Notes under the pieces: model-generated | The model's input: the letters and a program-made list of their open reading frames with translations, nothing else | Database searches by the model: none | Told to the model about the DNA's origin: nothing | Program-made: the position numbers and the translations under genes | NCBI GenBank assembly: GCA_907165065.1 | Contig: OU015528.1 | Location: 45,499,515-45,563,514, forward strand | Origin: Caprimulgus europaeus | Lineage: Eukaryota; Chordata; Aves; Caprimulgiformes; Caprimulgidae | DNA length: 64,000 bases | Direction: 5' to 3' | Shown here: piece by piece, positions 52,831 to 64,000 of the stretch | Numbering within the stretch: position 1 is the first letter of the stretch | Layout: every line of letters starts with the position of its first letter

Positions 52831-55589
52831 TGAAATATCATCCAGCACTTTTAATTTCACATCATTTCTAATAGGGATATTAGATATACATCAATTTGTA
52901 TTTTCTGTAAATTAATAGAGGCATCTCCAAATTAATTATGTTCTATTCATCATCACATAGGTAGTCTGTACATACATTCTCAAAAGAAATGTATTTTTCT
53001 GTTGAAGAATGTATTTTTTCCTGCATAAATATAAGTATAAAAATATACAGAGAAGTGCATTAAAAATTATTAAGGTTGCAAAGGCAAGGTCTGAAGTGCT
53101 AGTGCTAAGCCATCCTGCTTACATATATGTATTGGCCTTAATAATTACATGATTCCATCTTATTTTTCCCTGTGCAATGATAGTTGATCTTAGAACAGTT
53201 GAAGGCCTATCCCCTATAATAGGCATGACTGACTAAGAACTCTTTCGGTTTTGAAAATCAAAGGTATTTAAAGGTGTGTTGATATTTATTAAATCAATTA
53301 AACAGGTTAGGAACGGGAGCAGCAGCTTAATGCTGCACCACTGAACTGGATTTTATCTGTGTCTCCAGAAACAAACCTCTGAACATCTGAACACATCTTT
53401 ATACTTTTGAACATATACAATGCTACTTAATTTACAGAGAATGTTCTTGACATAATACTTCGTTAAGATGTGAAACCCTTGCAGTGAGATACTATGAATG
53501 CTAAAAATTTGCATTGCTTCAAAGGCCAATTGAACAAATGCATGGAAGAAAAATCCACTGGAGCTACTGAATACAAAGACAATACATCTGTCTCAAAAGC
53601 TGCTGCAAATTGTTGGAAACTCTGCTTGTATACTGGAGGAAGTATTATACTATAAGTATTACTTACTATATGTTTGCTTTGCTACTAAATTCTTCTAAAA
53701 CCAGCCTCTTGACTCCCAGTCACTACTGGAAAAGAGTACTTGGCTAGATGGACATTCATTCTGACCCAGAAAAGCCATTCCTATGTTTTTACACTAACTA
53801 TAATAATGCTGTGAAAAATGAGCTCCTTGTAGTGAGTGATCAGTTAGAAACACCAAGTTAGTGGATACTTCTCAGCATAATCTGTGCTTCAGTAAGCATC
53901 TGTGAGCTGCAGATATTAACAACCTTACTCAGTCACAAACGTACTGCGACAGTAAACTCATTAACGTTGTGAAACAGTCAGATACTGTAGTGACAAACAC
54001 CACCAAGAAATCCAGAAGAAAAATTAATCATTCTTTTTCTAGACAAGAATTTGAATTGTGTGCAATAAATGAGGTTTGGGGCTAAATACTGAATAGTAAT
54101 TATAAAAAATATTGAATAACTGCTTATTTAAGTTAAGACCACTCTTTATCCCAGGCCACAACTGAGGTAAGGATCTTGTGAAAGACTACAGGATTGTGTC
54201 ATTTTTAAAAAATATAATGCCTACATTCAGGGGGCTAATAACAACTGCATCAACAACCTTATTTTTAACATTAATAACAAAGCAAACTAAAACTCCAGAT
54301 TTCACCATGTGGTGTCATCTTGGCAAAACTTTACCAGATAATTTAGGAGCTCTATATCCATCACAACCTCTTCCACTTGGAAGAGGAATGGAATGACTGA
54401 TGGCACTTTATTAACTGCTGTCTATTTTAGCAATAAAATAAAATGTGACAGTTTGTAAATGCATTTCACAAATAATTGTTATAGAAAGGAAATATGAAAA
54501 AGTCAGGCTTTGAAAGAAAACTATATTTCAGTGGATATATATTCTCTCTTTATTCTGTTGAATGCAATTCCTTTTGCTCTGTTCCTTGTATCTTGCCTCC
54601 TAAACTTGTTTCTTCTGCTCTGCACCAGTGTTAACCTCCATGGCCAGCCAATCTGAGTTCTTATTCCCAATCTGAATTCTTATACCCATTTCCTTTATCA
54701 ATCACTTCTAGAATTCCAGTCTTTTCAGATTTTTATATACAGCCTGCTTGTCAAAACACACCAAATAATAGCACTATTCAGGACTCTCTTCCTCCCCCTG
54801 TCTTGTAGCCACATCTTCTCACCCAGAACACACGCCTATTCCATTATTTTAGAGGCTTCATTTTCTGCTTCTGTATGTCATGACTCTTATCCTTGTAAAA
54901 TCAAGACTTACATAGGCTATATGAAAGTAGAAATCAAGAGGACAGGTTTAACGATTGTGACAGGCAAACAGCAGATTTGTAACATATACGTATACTATAT
55001 ACTATGCTTTATTTCTACATTTGGTATCGTTGGTTCTCTGAAATGTTACCTATGAACATTATGTGAGAAGATCCCTGGCAGAGCATTAGAGCACTTGGTT
55101 ATGCAAGATACTATTCTGTAATAAATGTGCTCAAAACAGGAAGCAGAGTGATTACAAATTACTTATGAGCATAATCTCACAAATTAGTTATACAGATGAC
55201 AAGGAGGATATGGAAGTGGATAAATAATTACTCGAGAAAATTTAAAACTAAAAATAAGTGTAAATTATGTTTTTTAGGAAACCTCATAAATTACTTAATT
55301 GAGATTCTGGGGTCAAATTGCTAATATTAATGTGTTGGGGGTTTTAACCTGCAGAAATAACCTAGACACACAGATTCACTGTTCATATCCAGTGACATCT
55401 AAAAATAGAAAAATAGAGAATAATGACCCTAGCAAGTCATTAAGTAAGCATGGAAGAACATTAAACTCACAGTTAACTCTCAGAACTACCAGTAACAAAC
55501 ACACTAGAAAGTTACATCACAAAGCTTTGAAATTCAGGCAATATGCAGAAGGCAAAATACCTATTCCAGAAGATATTTTCCAATTATAA

Positions 55590-55611
55590 TTTTTTTTTTT
55601 TTTTTTTTTTT
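55590..55611 (+). repeat. Poly(T), 22 bases
   Basis: 22 consecutive T on the plus strand (poly-A in the ANKS1B sense). Simple mononucleotide run. Confidence 0.95.
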
Positions 55612-58600
55612 ACCTTCTCTAAAAAGCATCTATTTCCTGTACACTTCTTATACTCTGACAACATGAATACTTTAGAACTTAACCTATTTCAGCACTTGTC
55701 TGGGAAAAAATCCACACACCAATCACACTATTCTTACAGGCGAAAGAAATTACTAATGTGCAAACTCAATGACTAAATATAATATTTATGCTTTTGTAAT
55801 TATTAATATAATAGAAAAAGAAGAAAAACAAAAAATTGTCCAACTCCAGCATAAGAGCCTGTAGTGGTGCAAGAGGTTATTCACTCCTGGTTGCAGGACT
55901 TCACAATGGCTTTGGCTGAACTTCATGAGGCTCCAATTAGCCCATATTTATTTAAATCAGGTATATGGCTCAGCTTGAAATAAAACCATTCAATATCTAC
56001 TTTGAGGTGAGCTAAATCACTCTGTATGCTCCCTCACTGTATTGACTAGATTTCCTTTGGCTATAATGGGAATTTAGACACCTACCACAGACATCAACAC
56101 CTATAGACATATATAGAAATACAGCTACTACTGTGTGTTTTAAGCTGGAACCAAATTGCACTCAAGATGGCATTTTTAGGATTTCTTCTTTCTTTAGAAA
56201 AGGTATGTGCAATAAATGGGAAAGTGTGAAATTATTTTAGTAAAAGCAGGACCTCATGGAATTAAATCGCACAGGATCTTTCTTATATTAGAATATGTAT
56301 ATTATCAGAAATTCATAGATGTTAAATTAAATACAGAAGAGTTGTTATATCACTTTTTAAATGCAAAATGAACATACTCAAAATACTGTCATCAGGAAAA
56401 AGTAATTAAAAAGTAATAAAAGTCTTCTCATAAAGACTATAAAGTTCAAACAAAATGTATTCCCTGCTTCCCAAAAGGACCCATGTACCTGAAAATGTCA
56501 TATTAGTAGGTAGGAATTAACACTGCTTATTATGCCTTACACGTTTAACATTAAAAGTTGTCAAAATATTTTACCTTGAAGTAATAAAAAGGCTAAGGAT
56601 AGGTACTCGAATTAGAAGTGGTCAGCAAAAAAATTCCATGGCAGAAGGGAATTCCAGCTGTGGAACTCTTGTATATGTCACCTCCCCAGGCAAGCAGGCT
56701 ATGTTTGCTGAAGGAAAGGGAGTGTAACTGTACTGTACACTATATTGTCCCTTAGGGATTATACACCAATAGCATAAATTAAAGCAGTTTATAGGATGCC
56801 TCAACTAGTGTCTATATTAGGGCAATAAAAAAAATGGCCTAGAGCTAGAAGCAGTTCCTTAATAGTTCATCCATGAATACCCACACAAACTGAAAATGGG
56901 GCAAATAAAAAAATCTACCTGTAGAAACATGGTTATGTTCCTCTTGCTCATTAGTGCAGTAACTGAAAGTGCTTGTCTTAAAAGCCTCTGTATTTGTTCC
57001 ACATAACATTTCCAACGTTGATAAGTCACAAGATAGAACTTTCAGATTACATCATTCTTAATTTTATTTCATTTCTTTCCCCTCTTAGCTCTGCTAAAAC
57101 ACTACCACTTAAAAGCATCAATGTCATATCTCAATTTTAAAAATATATAAAGCAGCACTAATTCTATTGAATTACCAAACTACTAAAATCTTCAATGCCA
57201 GACAAGAAGGAAAACAAGATGGTGATCAAAATGCATTTACACTTCCTCTACAGTTAGACACTAGCCACGTGGTGGTTAAGAATCCTGGAATAATTCTAAA
57301 ATAACTCTTTTAAGTTACAGACACTCCAACTTTCTGGGGTTTTTCCTTACCTTCTCCTTAACATGCTTGTAAAATTTCTCTTACTAATCTTCCTGACTCC
57401 ATCGTAAACTTTATCAGTCCTCCCAGCACTGCTACATCCCATACCTGATTGTATCTATGGGCAGATGGTATGACCTCAGTAGATTTTACACTAGATCTAC
57501 AGTTCTTGCTGGTCGTTTTTTACATTTGGTCTAACGTTTTAGAAAATTAATGCAACGTACACTTGAACAATACTCAGAAAACAAGATCTGGAGTAAGGAG
57601 AAGTGAGAAGTTTATCCATAGAGATTAACCACAGAGCTGCGAATCCAGGATCATGCTGAGCTCCTAGGGAGGATTTATTACACAAACTTTGTGAATTGCC
57701 TTGTCCTTAGCAATGAGATTTCTATCAGATGTCCTGGATACTGTCCATATTGCTACCTTTACATATCATAAATGTTTGAAACTTGTGAAGAAATCTAAAG
57801 AATTCTATAGATCAAATTTTGTCTAAACTTTGATTTAAAACATTTATCAGAAATAAGACTAAAAATAAGTCCAAGAAAGGTAGAAAATAACAAAATAAAG
57901 GTTAAGTTTAAGAGAGGCTCATACACTTGAAAGGGCAAACATGCAGAATCAAGGCAGCAATCTACTATCACTAATACCAAACAGCACGAAGTGTTGCAGT
58001 GATCATTAATTTGCATTTCATACTGAAAGGCAAAGGAAGAAAAATTAAATATGTCCCCAAAAGACTTAAGTTTCCTACTCTAACAGCATAAAGAAGGTAA
58101 TGCTGGTCTCTGCTTGGGACATCAGCAAAAAATCTCCCTGTATTAATTAAAAGTAGTGTGACTAAAATTAGAAATAAACGTAGACTAATCGGATGTCCCA
58201 TCGACCTACCTGTAACAAATACTTGCCATTTTATTATCTGTAGTGGTTGTCTGAAATAAATACCTTCTAACATAGGAACAAGCGACCTCAGAAGTATGTG
58301 AGCCCAGAACCCTGCTACTGCAAGCCTCATATAATACACTCTCTTTATAAAATCAACCTAAGAAAGTTGCTCTTATTTTAAACAATGCTTTTTGCAATGA
58401 AAAACAGAACTAGTGCCTTTATTTTTGTTGATAAGGTGATTCATTTGTTATTTAAATTAAAACATGAAAACAATTTTGTTAAAACTTTAACTAAAGCCTC
58501 ATAAAGTATATCATTATTTTAAACACTTTCTGCTCTACAAGTCATATCTAAGTGTGATTGGATTTTGCACAGGAAGCTGAATGAATCACAAGGCTCTGCA

Positions 58601-59868
58601 CAAGGAAAGAAGTAGATTTGTGTGGTTCTCAGCATGCACTGAGGCCATCAGGCTAAACAGTGGCTTTGCTGGGAGCAAGACACTGCTCTGAGAAACAGAT
58701 GAGGAAACAGATTGCAACTCGCAGACTAACAATCTGCTTGCTGGATTTCTTATAGTTTAGAGGAGAAATATCTTGGGCCAGGCCTATACATGGTGTAGCT
58801 GTGCTAAGTAAGGATAAGCAAAGAACAGAGCCATTCCCTGCCACAGTCTGCCAAGTGCAGAAGGGGAAAAAAACAGCTCCATGCGGGCTGCTCCGCCCTG
58901 CCATGCTGTGTAAAGGCAGCAGCCAAGAAAGAGCAAGAAGAGCAGCTCACCCTTACCTTTTACTCTGTGCCAGTTCACATTAGTTCATATTTTATCCTAT
59001 AGTCCTGTTAAAAATCCAAAGCTCTTTTAACGTGTAAACTTTAAAAAGACTGAAAAATAGCATTTAATGAAGAACTATCCATTTTTCTTCAGGTTGTAAC
59101 ACATCAGTAGGGAAAAAGGCATGTACGTGACTGCATGTGGCAAAATGATATAAGGCCTCTGAGATATATGAAGACCTTCAAAATTATTTTTCCTCAAACA
59201 CTTTGAAAGAAACGAAGCCTGTCTCTATCCAATAATGAAAAACTGGTTGGTGAAAAAAAAAACATGTTATGTAAATACAGATAATCAAATTTAAAAAATT
59301 ATTAAGACTGGTTTGTTAGAAACATTTTACTCTTTTTATGTGTTAAGTCATCTAATGTACATTTAAGGATTTGGGATACAGGAACTGAATGTTGTATTCT
59401 GTTAGGGGGACTGTGGATTTCACTTTCAAGCTCTCATGTTTATAGTGGAATAATACAAAAGCTAGTAAAATAATTTAAAAATCTGTGAAAATTCTCTTTG
59501 CAATCTATTACACACCTAAAACCTTTACTTTTTAAAATATGAAACATAGTTAATATACTAATGTATGACAATTCCAGAAAGTGAAATCCTAGAAGAAAAA
59601 GAGAAAGGAAACTTCCCTTATGCTTTGGTCTTCTAAACTCTGAATGTTTTCTGAGGTGTCTCAAAATATCCTTGTTTCATAGTAAAAGAACAGATCCCAG
59701 CCCTGCACTAATGTTTTGGGTTGGAAACTGTAGCCTACACACAGGTGTAACACAGCTTTAGATGTCCTAGTGTATCCCACCTGGAATTTAGATGTATCTC
59801 CACAGATCATGGTTCTTAAAGTCCATCAGCCCATGCAGATGCCTCAGAAACTAATGAGCATCTGAAAT

Positions 59869-60373
59869 GCCACTCACTATAAGAAGGACATTGAGGTGTT
59901 AGAACGTGTCCAGAGAAGGGCAACAAAGCTGGTGAAGGGGCTGGAGCGGTGGAGGGTCTTATGACTAGCGGCTGAGAGAACTGGGGTTGTTCAGTCTGGA
60001 GATAAGGAGGCTGAGGGGAGACCTTGCTGCTCTCTACAACTGCCTGAAAGGAGGGTGTAGAGAGGCAGGGGCCAGTCTGTTCAACCAAGTAATAAGTGAC
60101 AGGAGAAGAGGAAATGGCCTCAAGTTACACCAAGGGAAGTTTAGATTGGATATTAGGAAGAATTTAAGAATTTCTTTACTAAAAGGGTTATCAGGCATTG
60201 GAACAGGTTGCCCAGGGCAGTGGTGGAGTCTCTGTCCCTGGAGGTATTTAAGAGTCATCTATACATAGTGCTTAGGGGTATGGTTTAGTCAAGGACATGT
60301 CAGTATTAGGTTAATGATTGGATTCGATGATCTTAAGGGTCTTTTCCAATCTAGGCAATTCTGTGATTCTGTA
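59869..60373 (+). mobile_element. CR1 LINE, 5'-truncated, plus strand
   Basis: Begins at the CR1 ORF2 block 'cactataagaaggacattgaggtgttagaacgtgtccagagaagggcaac' (HYKKDIEVLERVQRRAT-type). It continues through 'ctgaggggagaccttgctgctctctacaactgcctgaaagga', 'ggcctcaagttacaccaagggaag' and 'ttggaacaggttgcccagggcagtggtggagtc', and ends CAATTCTGTGATTCTGTA. Several indels break the frame. It belongs to the ATTCTGTGA-ended CR1 group. Confidence 0.93.
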
Positions 60374-63300
60374 AATATCTAGGTTTAAGCAACTAAATTA
60401 CTCTATGCCAGGATTATACTTGCTCTAGTATGTTGCAATGTCTTATGCTAACTTTTGCTTCCGAGGAATTAATCCTCAGTATATTCACCCACAATCTTTA
60501 TATTCCAGAGCAAAGTATGGAAATTGAGGCGGGGGGCCACAAACTGGTCCAGCACCTTTCAATGCTTCTCCAGAACTGAAATAAGTTATAGTCAGCACAG
60601 CCAAACTTCACTGATTTGTTGTCATTTCTTTAGATTAATCAATTTGGGCATGAGGTCTTACATAGTATCTGTTACAGATATCTGGGTGCATATGACCTTT
60701 TAATTAAGCATATAACACTTTAATGCACTTCACAGATACTCTGGTTTAAGCATATGTTTAAATCCTCACAGGAATTCACTCATACATTTATATGTGTGCT
60801 TAGTCTTCCAGAATAGTGTTGTTTTCCTGAACTGTTGTCATCATTGACTTAGAAGTCAGCCCTTTAAAAAATAGATAATTTACTCTGCAATTAACATCAA
60901 TGAATAGGTTCAACCATAAAACAACTACACAAAGGCTTGCCCTGTGTTCCCCCTAAGTGCCATAAAGTACACTGAGTCACAAAAAATTGTTATAAAAATG
61001 TAAATAGGAGATCAGAGCTCAGATAGTATGTTCCTTGGTTCAGATAACAATCAATGTACATTTGTCAATTCATGAATATCAAATTCCATTCACAAGGTTC
61101 ATAATTACTGCAGAGCAAATTTCCACAAAAAAAGATATCAAGCCATGGAGGGGTCAGTCACAGAAACTGAGTTGTCTCCAGCACTTAGAAGAAATCTGAA
61201 AGGAGTATGTACTGCTACTTAGAACAACCTATCAGGGACAGTATCAGTCCATTTGTATGCTACAAAGACTTGCACTTTTCCAACCTAATACTAGGAAGAA
61301 CATTGCCAAAAGGAGAAAGAAACAGCAACATGGACCTTCCTCACCAGAATAGGACAGGTACAGTTCTGCAGCACCATTTTAGGAATTGAGCAATAATTCT
61401 GATCCATGAAAAACCAGGAGTTACTGTCGTGTTTGACAGGAGACAATGTCTCCTAAAGATTCTATAAAAAGAAGAAAAATATGTCCCTATTTTTTTCTGT
61501 TGCTTTCTCTTTATTATAACTTTCAAAAGCAGTTTTCAAAGGCAGTTTTTAGTTTAATAAACTGTAAGCAAAAAATATTACATAGCTTTACTAGTAAGCT
61601 ACTTCAATTGGTTTTCTACTAAAAAAAATCTTCAAAAAAATCTTCAGATCACCCTAATCTCAAATTCAAACTTTTACACTGTACAATTACAGCTCTTCCA
61701 AAACTTTGCTATTTTCAGTAATTGTTGATTTCCTGAACAGGATCAAGATGTTAGTATGACTCCCTTTCAGTATCTCCTTTTATTTCCATGTGTTCTGTAC
61801 AAAGACAGATTCAACCTTAACCTTACATGTCATTCTGGACATAATCCATAATTACTGGAATCAGTTTGATCATGCAACTTCTCCAGAAAAAGGTATGCTA
61901 AAACATATAGCACATATAACTATTTCTTCAAACACTTTCTATAATGCGTAGTAGCTTCTACTTTGAGCATTCCTGTTGCAGTCAATGAAATTATTAAGAT
62001 TCCCTCTAAAAAGCATTATATTCAATACTGTGTTAGATTGTGAATGTTTATGCATCAATACATTATTGAATTATCTTAAAATGTATTTTTACTTCTAATT
62101 TTTGAAGTTACATTTACAGAAGCCATAGACAGCTGTTATAACATTAGTAATAAAAATCATAAATAAAGCAGTACATGCTTTACTTTGCTTTACTTCTTTT
62201 TCAGCTAAGTGCATCTCCAGAAGGAAAAAAAATTTAAAAAGGCTACAGTTGAGTTTACAACCTAAAACAGTTAAATTCTGAGTAACAAATAATAACTGCC
62301 ATGACCCATCTGTATATACAAAACACATGGTTAAAGTGTTTGTATTCACAAAGTAAACACTGTTGTTTACCAAAAAAGAAAAACACAAGCAAATACACTC
62401 TCTCTGGATATACAGAACTTATGATACATGACATGAAAGTAACAATGCAAGAATATAGCACAGGCACTAGCCTTGAAGAAAGTCACTACACAAATCATGC
62501 AGTAGAACTGGATTATAAATGGCTAGTCACTGTACTGAAGTGAACTTTCGTACTTACAAAGAATGGGTATCCCATTTTAAGAAGACTCAAATTTTCAATT
62601 CAACCAATTACCTGTCACACTTCTTGCTAAGCAGCCTATTCAAGTACAGCACAAAAAACAATTGCAGTGTGCTTTGGTTTTGGGCAATCGGCTAGTAATT
62701 AAACAATAGCACAATAACTAATTGAACTGGGGTACCATACAACTTCGGTAAACTATGAATAGCTAAACTGGTGTTGTTTACAGCACTAAAACCAGCTTTA
62801 AAATAACAAGACTTTATAATAGAGCTTAAACAGGTACAATTTGGACAGTTACACCAAATTTTCTCTGATAGGGAACATTGAAATAATATATTGATAAGGA
62901 GGTACTGGTAATAGAACATATTTTCATTTAAGTAATTTCCATTTCTTTAGGCCTTTTCTTTCTTTACAGAAAAAAAAAACAATCAACAAAACAAAAGGAA
63001 AACCCAATTAATTACAGTTCTAGGTCAACAGTATTTCAGTCCATTTTGTATCCTTTTGCTAAGCCTAGCATAGTATTGAACACTAGCACTGGACTCTGTG
63101 CTGCAGATACTCTCTTGTTTGAATACTGTCAAATGTCATAAATGCTTGTGATAATGTTCTTACTTAAGAGCATGAAGAAACTTACCATCAAAGCCATGCT
63201 GTTGATTGCCCAGGATGTGACTAATGACTCAAGTTAAGTCCTTTTACCCAACAGGGCCAGTAACCCAGTTTCATCACTCCACTAAATTACCTTGAAAGTA

Positions 63301-63874
63301 ATGCTGCTATTACTTAACCTGCTCCATAAGTTTTACACCTCCTCTGCCTCAATGATGTCTCATTAAAAATATTCCCTTTCTTTGTTTTGTAGGCTTATTA
63401 CTATGGCATGCCTAATTTCTTCTGCAAGTGAAGATAGCAGCTATGGGTGAGGGTATGAGATGAAGCTATGGCTTTTTACACAGAATTCTACAATGCAATA
63501 CCTTGTGTGTGATTAACGCTTCTATCCATGATTAAAAGTGGGAATTTAAAGATGAAATAACAAAGGAAGGGTAAGTAATTAGTATACTGTGCATGTCAGC
63601 CCAGCAATAAAAATGTAAGTTCTGCACCATGGCTAGTAACAGAATGAACAAGTACCTTACTGACGCATTGAAAGCAAGAAATTTAGTATCACTATATTAA
63701 TAAAAATGACTGCCTGTGACTTTAAACACAGGCTCACTTGTATTTGGCTAGAGTGAACGATTTATTGTTACTATGAAGGATGCAGGAATGGAAATGACGA
63801 TGCAAGGGGTGATGATAATGATAGGGAAGAAGAGGTTAATATCCCCAGCATCTGATGGGGAACGACGTCCCTAC

Positions 63875-64000
63875 CTCAGCAAGCTGGATAAGGGAATAGC
63901 TCCAGATCCACTGCCCAGGATCCCTCCTTTCCTCCCAGAGAGGAGTTTCTCCACCAGAGCCACATTCCCAGTGCGAGCAGCCTCCAGCAGTTCCTGGTCC
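63875..64000 (-). CDS. ANKS1B: ANKS1B coding exon 1 (partial: first 8 coding bases outside the window)
   Basis: Reading down from base 63999 the exon encodes DQELLEAARTGNVALVEKLL and then SGRKGGILGSGSGAIPLSSLL, with a split serine codon (AG) at the 3' end. Base 64000 is the last base of the preceding lysine codon. By homology ATG-GGN-AA lies in the 8 bases past the edge. The donor is CTGAG|GTAGGG with GT at 63874-63873 (phase 2). Residues about 4-35 form the N-terminal cap-like ankyrin helix pair, followed by a Gly/Ser-rich linker. The linker is the variable part: SGSGAI here versus the human GGSGPL I remember. The exon is more GC-rich than the rest of the window, which fits proximity to a promoter/CpG island beyond the edge. 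Confidence 0.92.

Larger units (their letters stand above)
21100..63874 (-). other. ANKS1B: ANKS1B intron 1 (42.8 kb)
   Basis: The intron runs from donor GTAGGG (63874) to acceptor TTTATTTGCAG (ending 21100). It holds five CR1 copies (near 39.2, 40.9, 42.2, 43.2 and 59.9 kb), one solo LTR (32.66 kb), a GGAT/homopurine tract (46.3-46.6 kb), short A/T and AAAAC simple repeats, and a GC-richer unclassified patch (25.5-26.5 kb). The remaining stretches (21.1-24.9, 26.7-32.6, 33.3-39.2, 44.1-46.3, 46.6-59.8 and 60.4-63.9 kb) are AT-rich. In them I see no exon, RNA gene or recognisable transposon. Open frames there are all under about 125 codons and lack recognisable domains. Confidence 0.9.
1..64000 (-). 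other. ANKS1B: ANKS1B gene, 5' portion (exons 1-4 and introns), continues past both window ends
   Basis: Four minus-strand exons encode one uninterrupted ankyrin-repeat protein. They match the N-terminus of ANKS1B as I know it, with identical residue spacing (the serine at the exon 1/2 junction falls at residue 45). ANKS1B is a scaffold protein: N-terminal ankyrin repeats, two central SAM domains and a C-terminal PTB domain. It is enriched in neurons and the postsynaptic density and is also known as AIDA-1 or EB-1. The paralogue ANKS1A is less likely, because exon 4 reads [12 protein letters not shown] and DVSCQ where ANKS1A has MLL, NTKKHTPLH and DSNYQ. The first three codons and the promoter lie just beyond base 64000. 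The remaining exons (next expected residues TEKGSALHEAALFG) lie before base 1, since I could not find them here. The paralogue call rests on remembered family sequence. Confidence 0.93.

Noticed and set aside
57795-58339. Two adjoining minus-strand frames (122 and 73 codons) rich in hydrophobic residues
   Set aside because: No recognisable domain and no splice context linking them to ANKS1B. Hydrophobic runs are expected from T-rich sequence.
58784-58978. Possible alternative first exon (frame MNWHRVKG... with a nearby GTAAGG donor-like site)
   Set aside because: The frame opens with GTG, not ATG. The ATG two bases upstream is followed at once by a stop. The donor-like site lacks supporting evidence.
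1-64000. CRISPR arrays, tRNA/rRNA genes, operons or other prokaryotic systems
   Set aside because: Spliced exons, CR1 and an avian LTR show vertebrate DNA. No direct-repeat/spacer pattern or tRNA-like cloverleaf was seen.

Overview
The window is vertebrate nuclear DNA, almost certainly from a bird. It is AT-rich and nearly all non-coding. It carries several 5'-truncated CR1 (chicken repeat 1) LINE copies with the usual CR1 3' ends (ATTCTATGA- or ATTCTGTGA-type), plus one solo LTR of the avian ERVL kind. The only protein-coding gene I can support lies on the minus strand: the 5' part of ANKS1B (ankyrin repeat and sterile alpha motif domain containing 1B; AIDA-1/EB-1). The exact bird species cannot be read from the sequence. 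There is no bacterial, CRISPR, tRNA or rRNA content.

Layout, read in gene order on the minus strand. Coding exon 1 (63875-64000) starts 8 bases past the window edge, going by homology. A 42.8 kb intron 1 follows (21100-63874). Then come exon 2 (21019-21099), intron 2 (16860-21018), exon 3 (16703-16859), intron 3 (7933-16702), exon 4 (7636-7932) and the start of intron 4 (1-7635). The four exons join in a continuous reading frame (phases 2, 2, 0, 0) with GT-AG boundaries. They encode residues 3/4 to 223: the N-terminal cap and the ankyrin repeats. The SAM and PTB domains lie outside the window.

Intron 1 holds five of the seven CR1 copies (four of them clustered at 39.2-44.1 kb), the 602 bp solo LTR at 32659-33260 with a 5-bp target duplication, a G-rich homopurine tract with a GGAT microsatellite near 46.4 kb, and an unclassified GC-richer patch at 25.5-26.5 kb. 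Intron 2 has no recognisable transposon. Intron 3 has one CR1 and two strong hairpins (8708-8801 and 14656-14708). Intron 4 has one CR1 and a 155-bp (TAAAA)n microsatellite.

I found no new multi-gene system. The most unusual unexplained structures are the two intronic hairpins, of which 8708-8801 has the size of a microRNA precursor. Almost all short open reading frames are chance, microsatellite translation or CR1 shadows.
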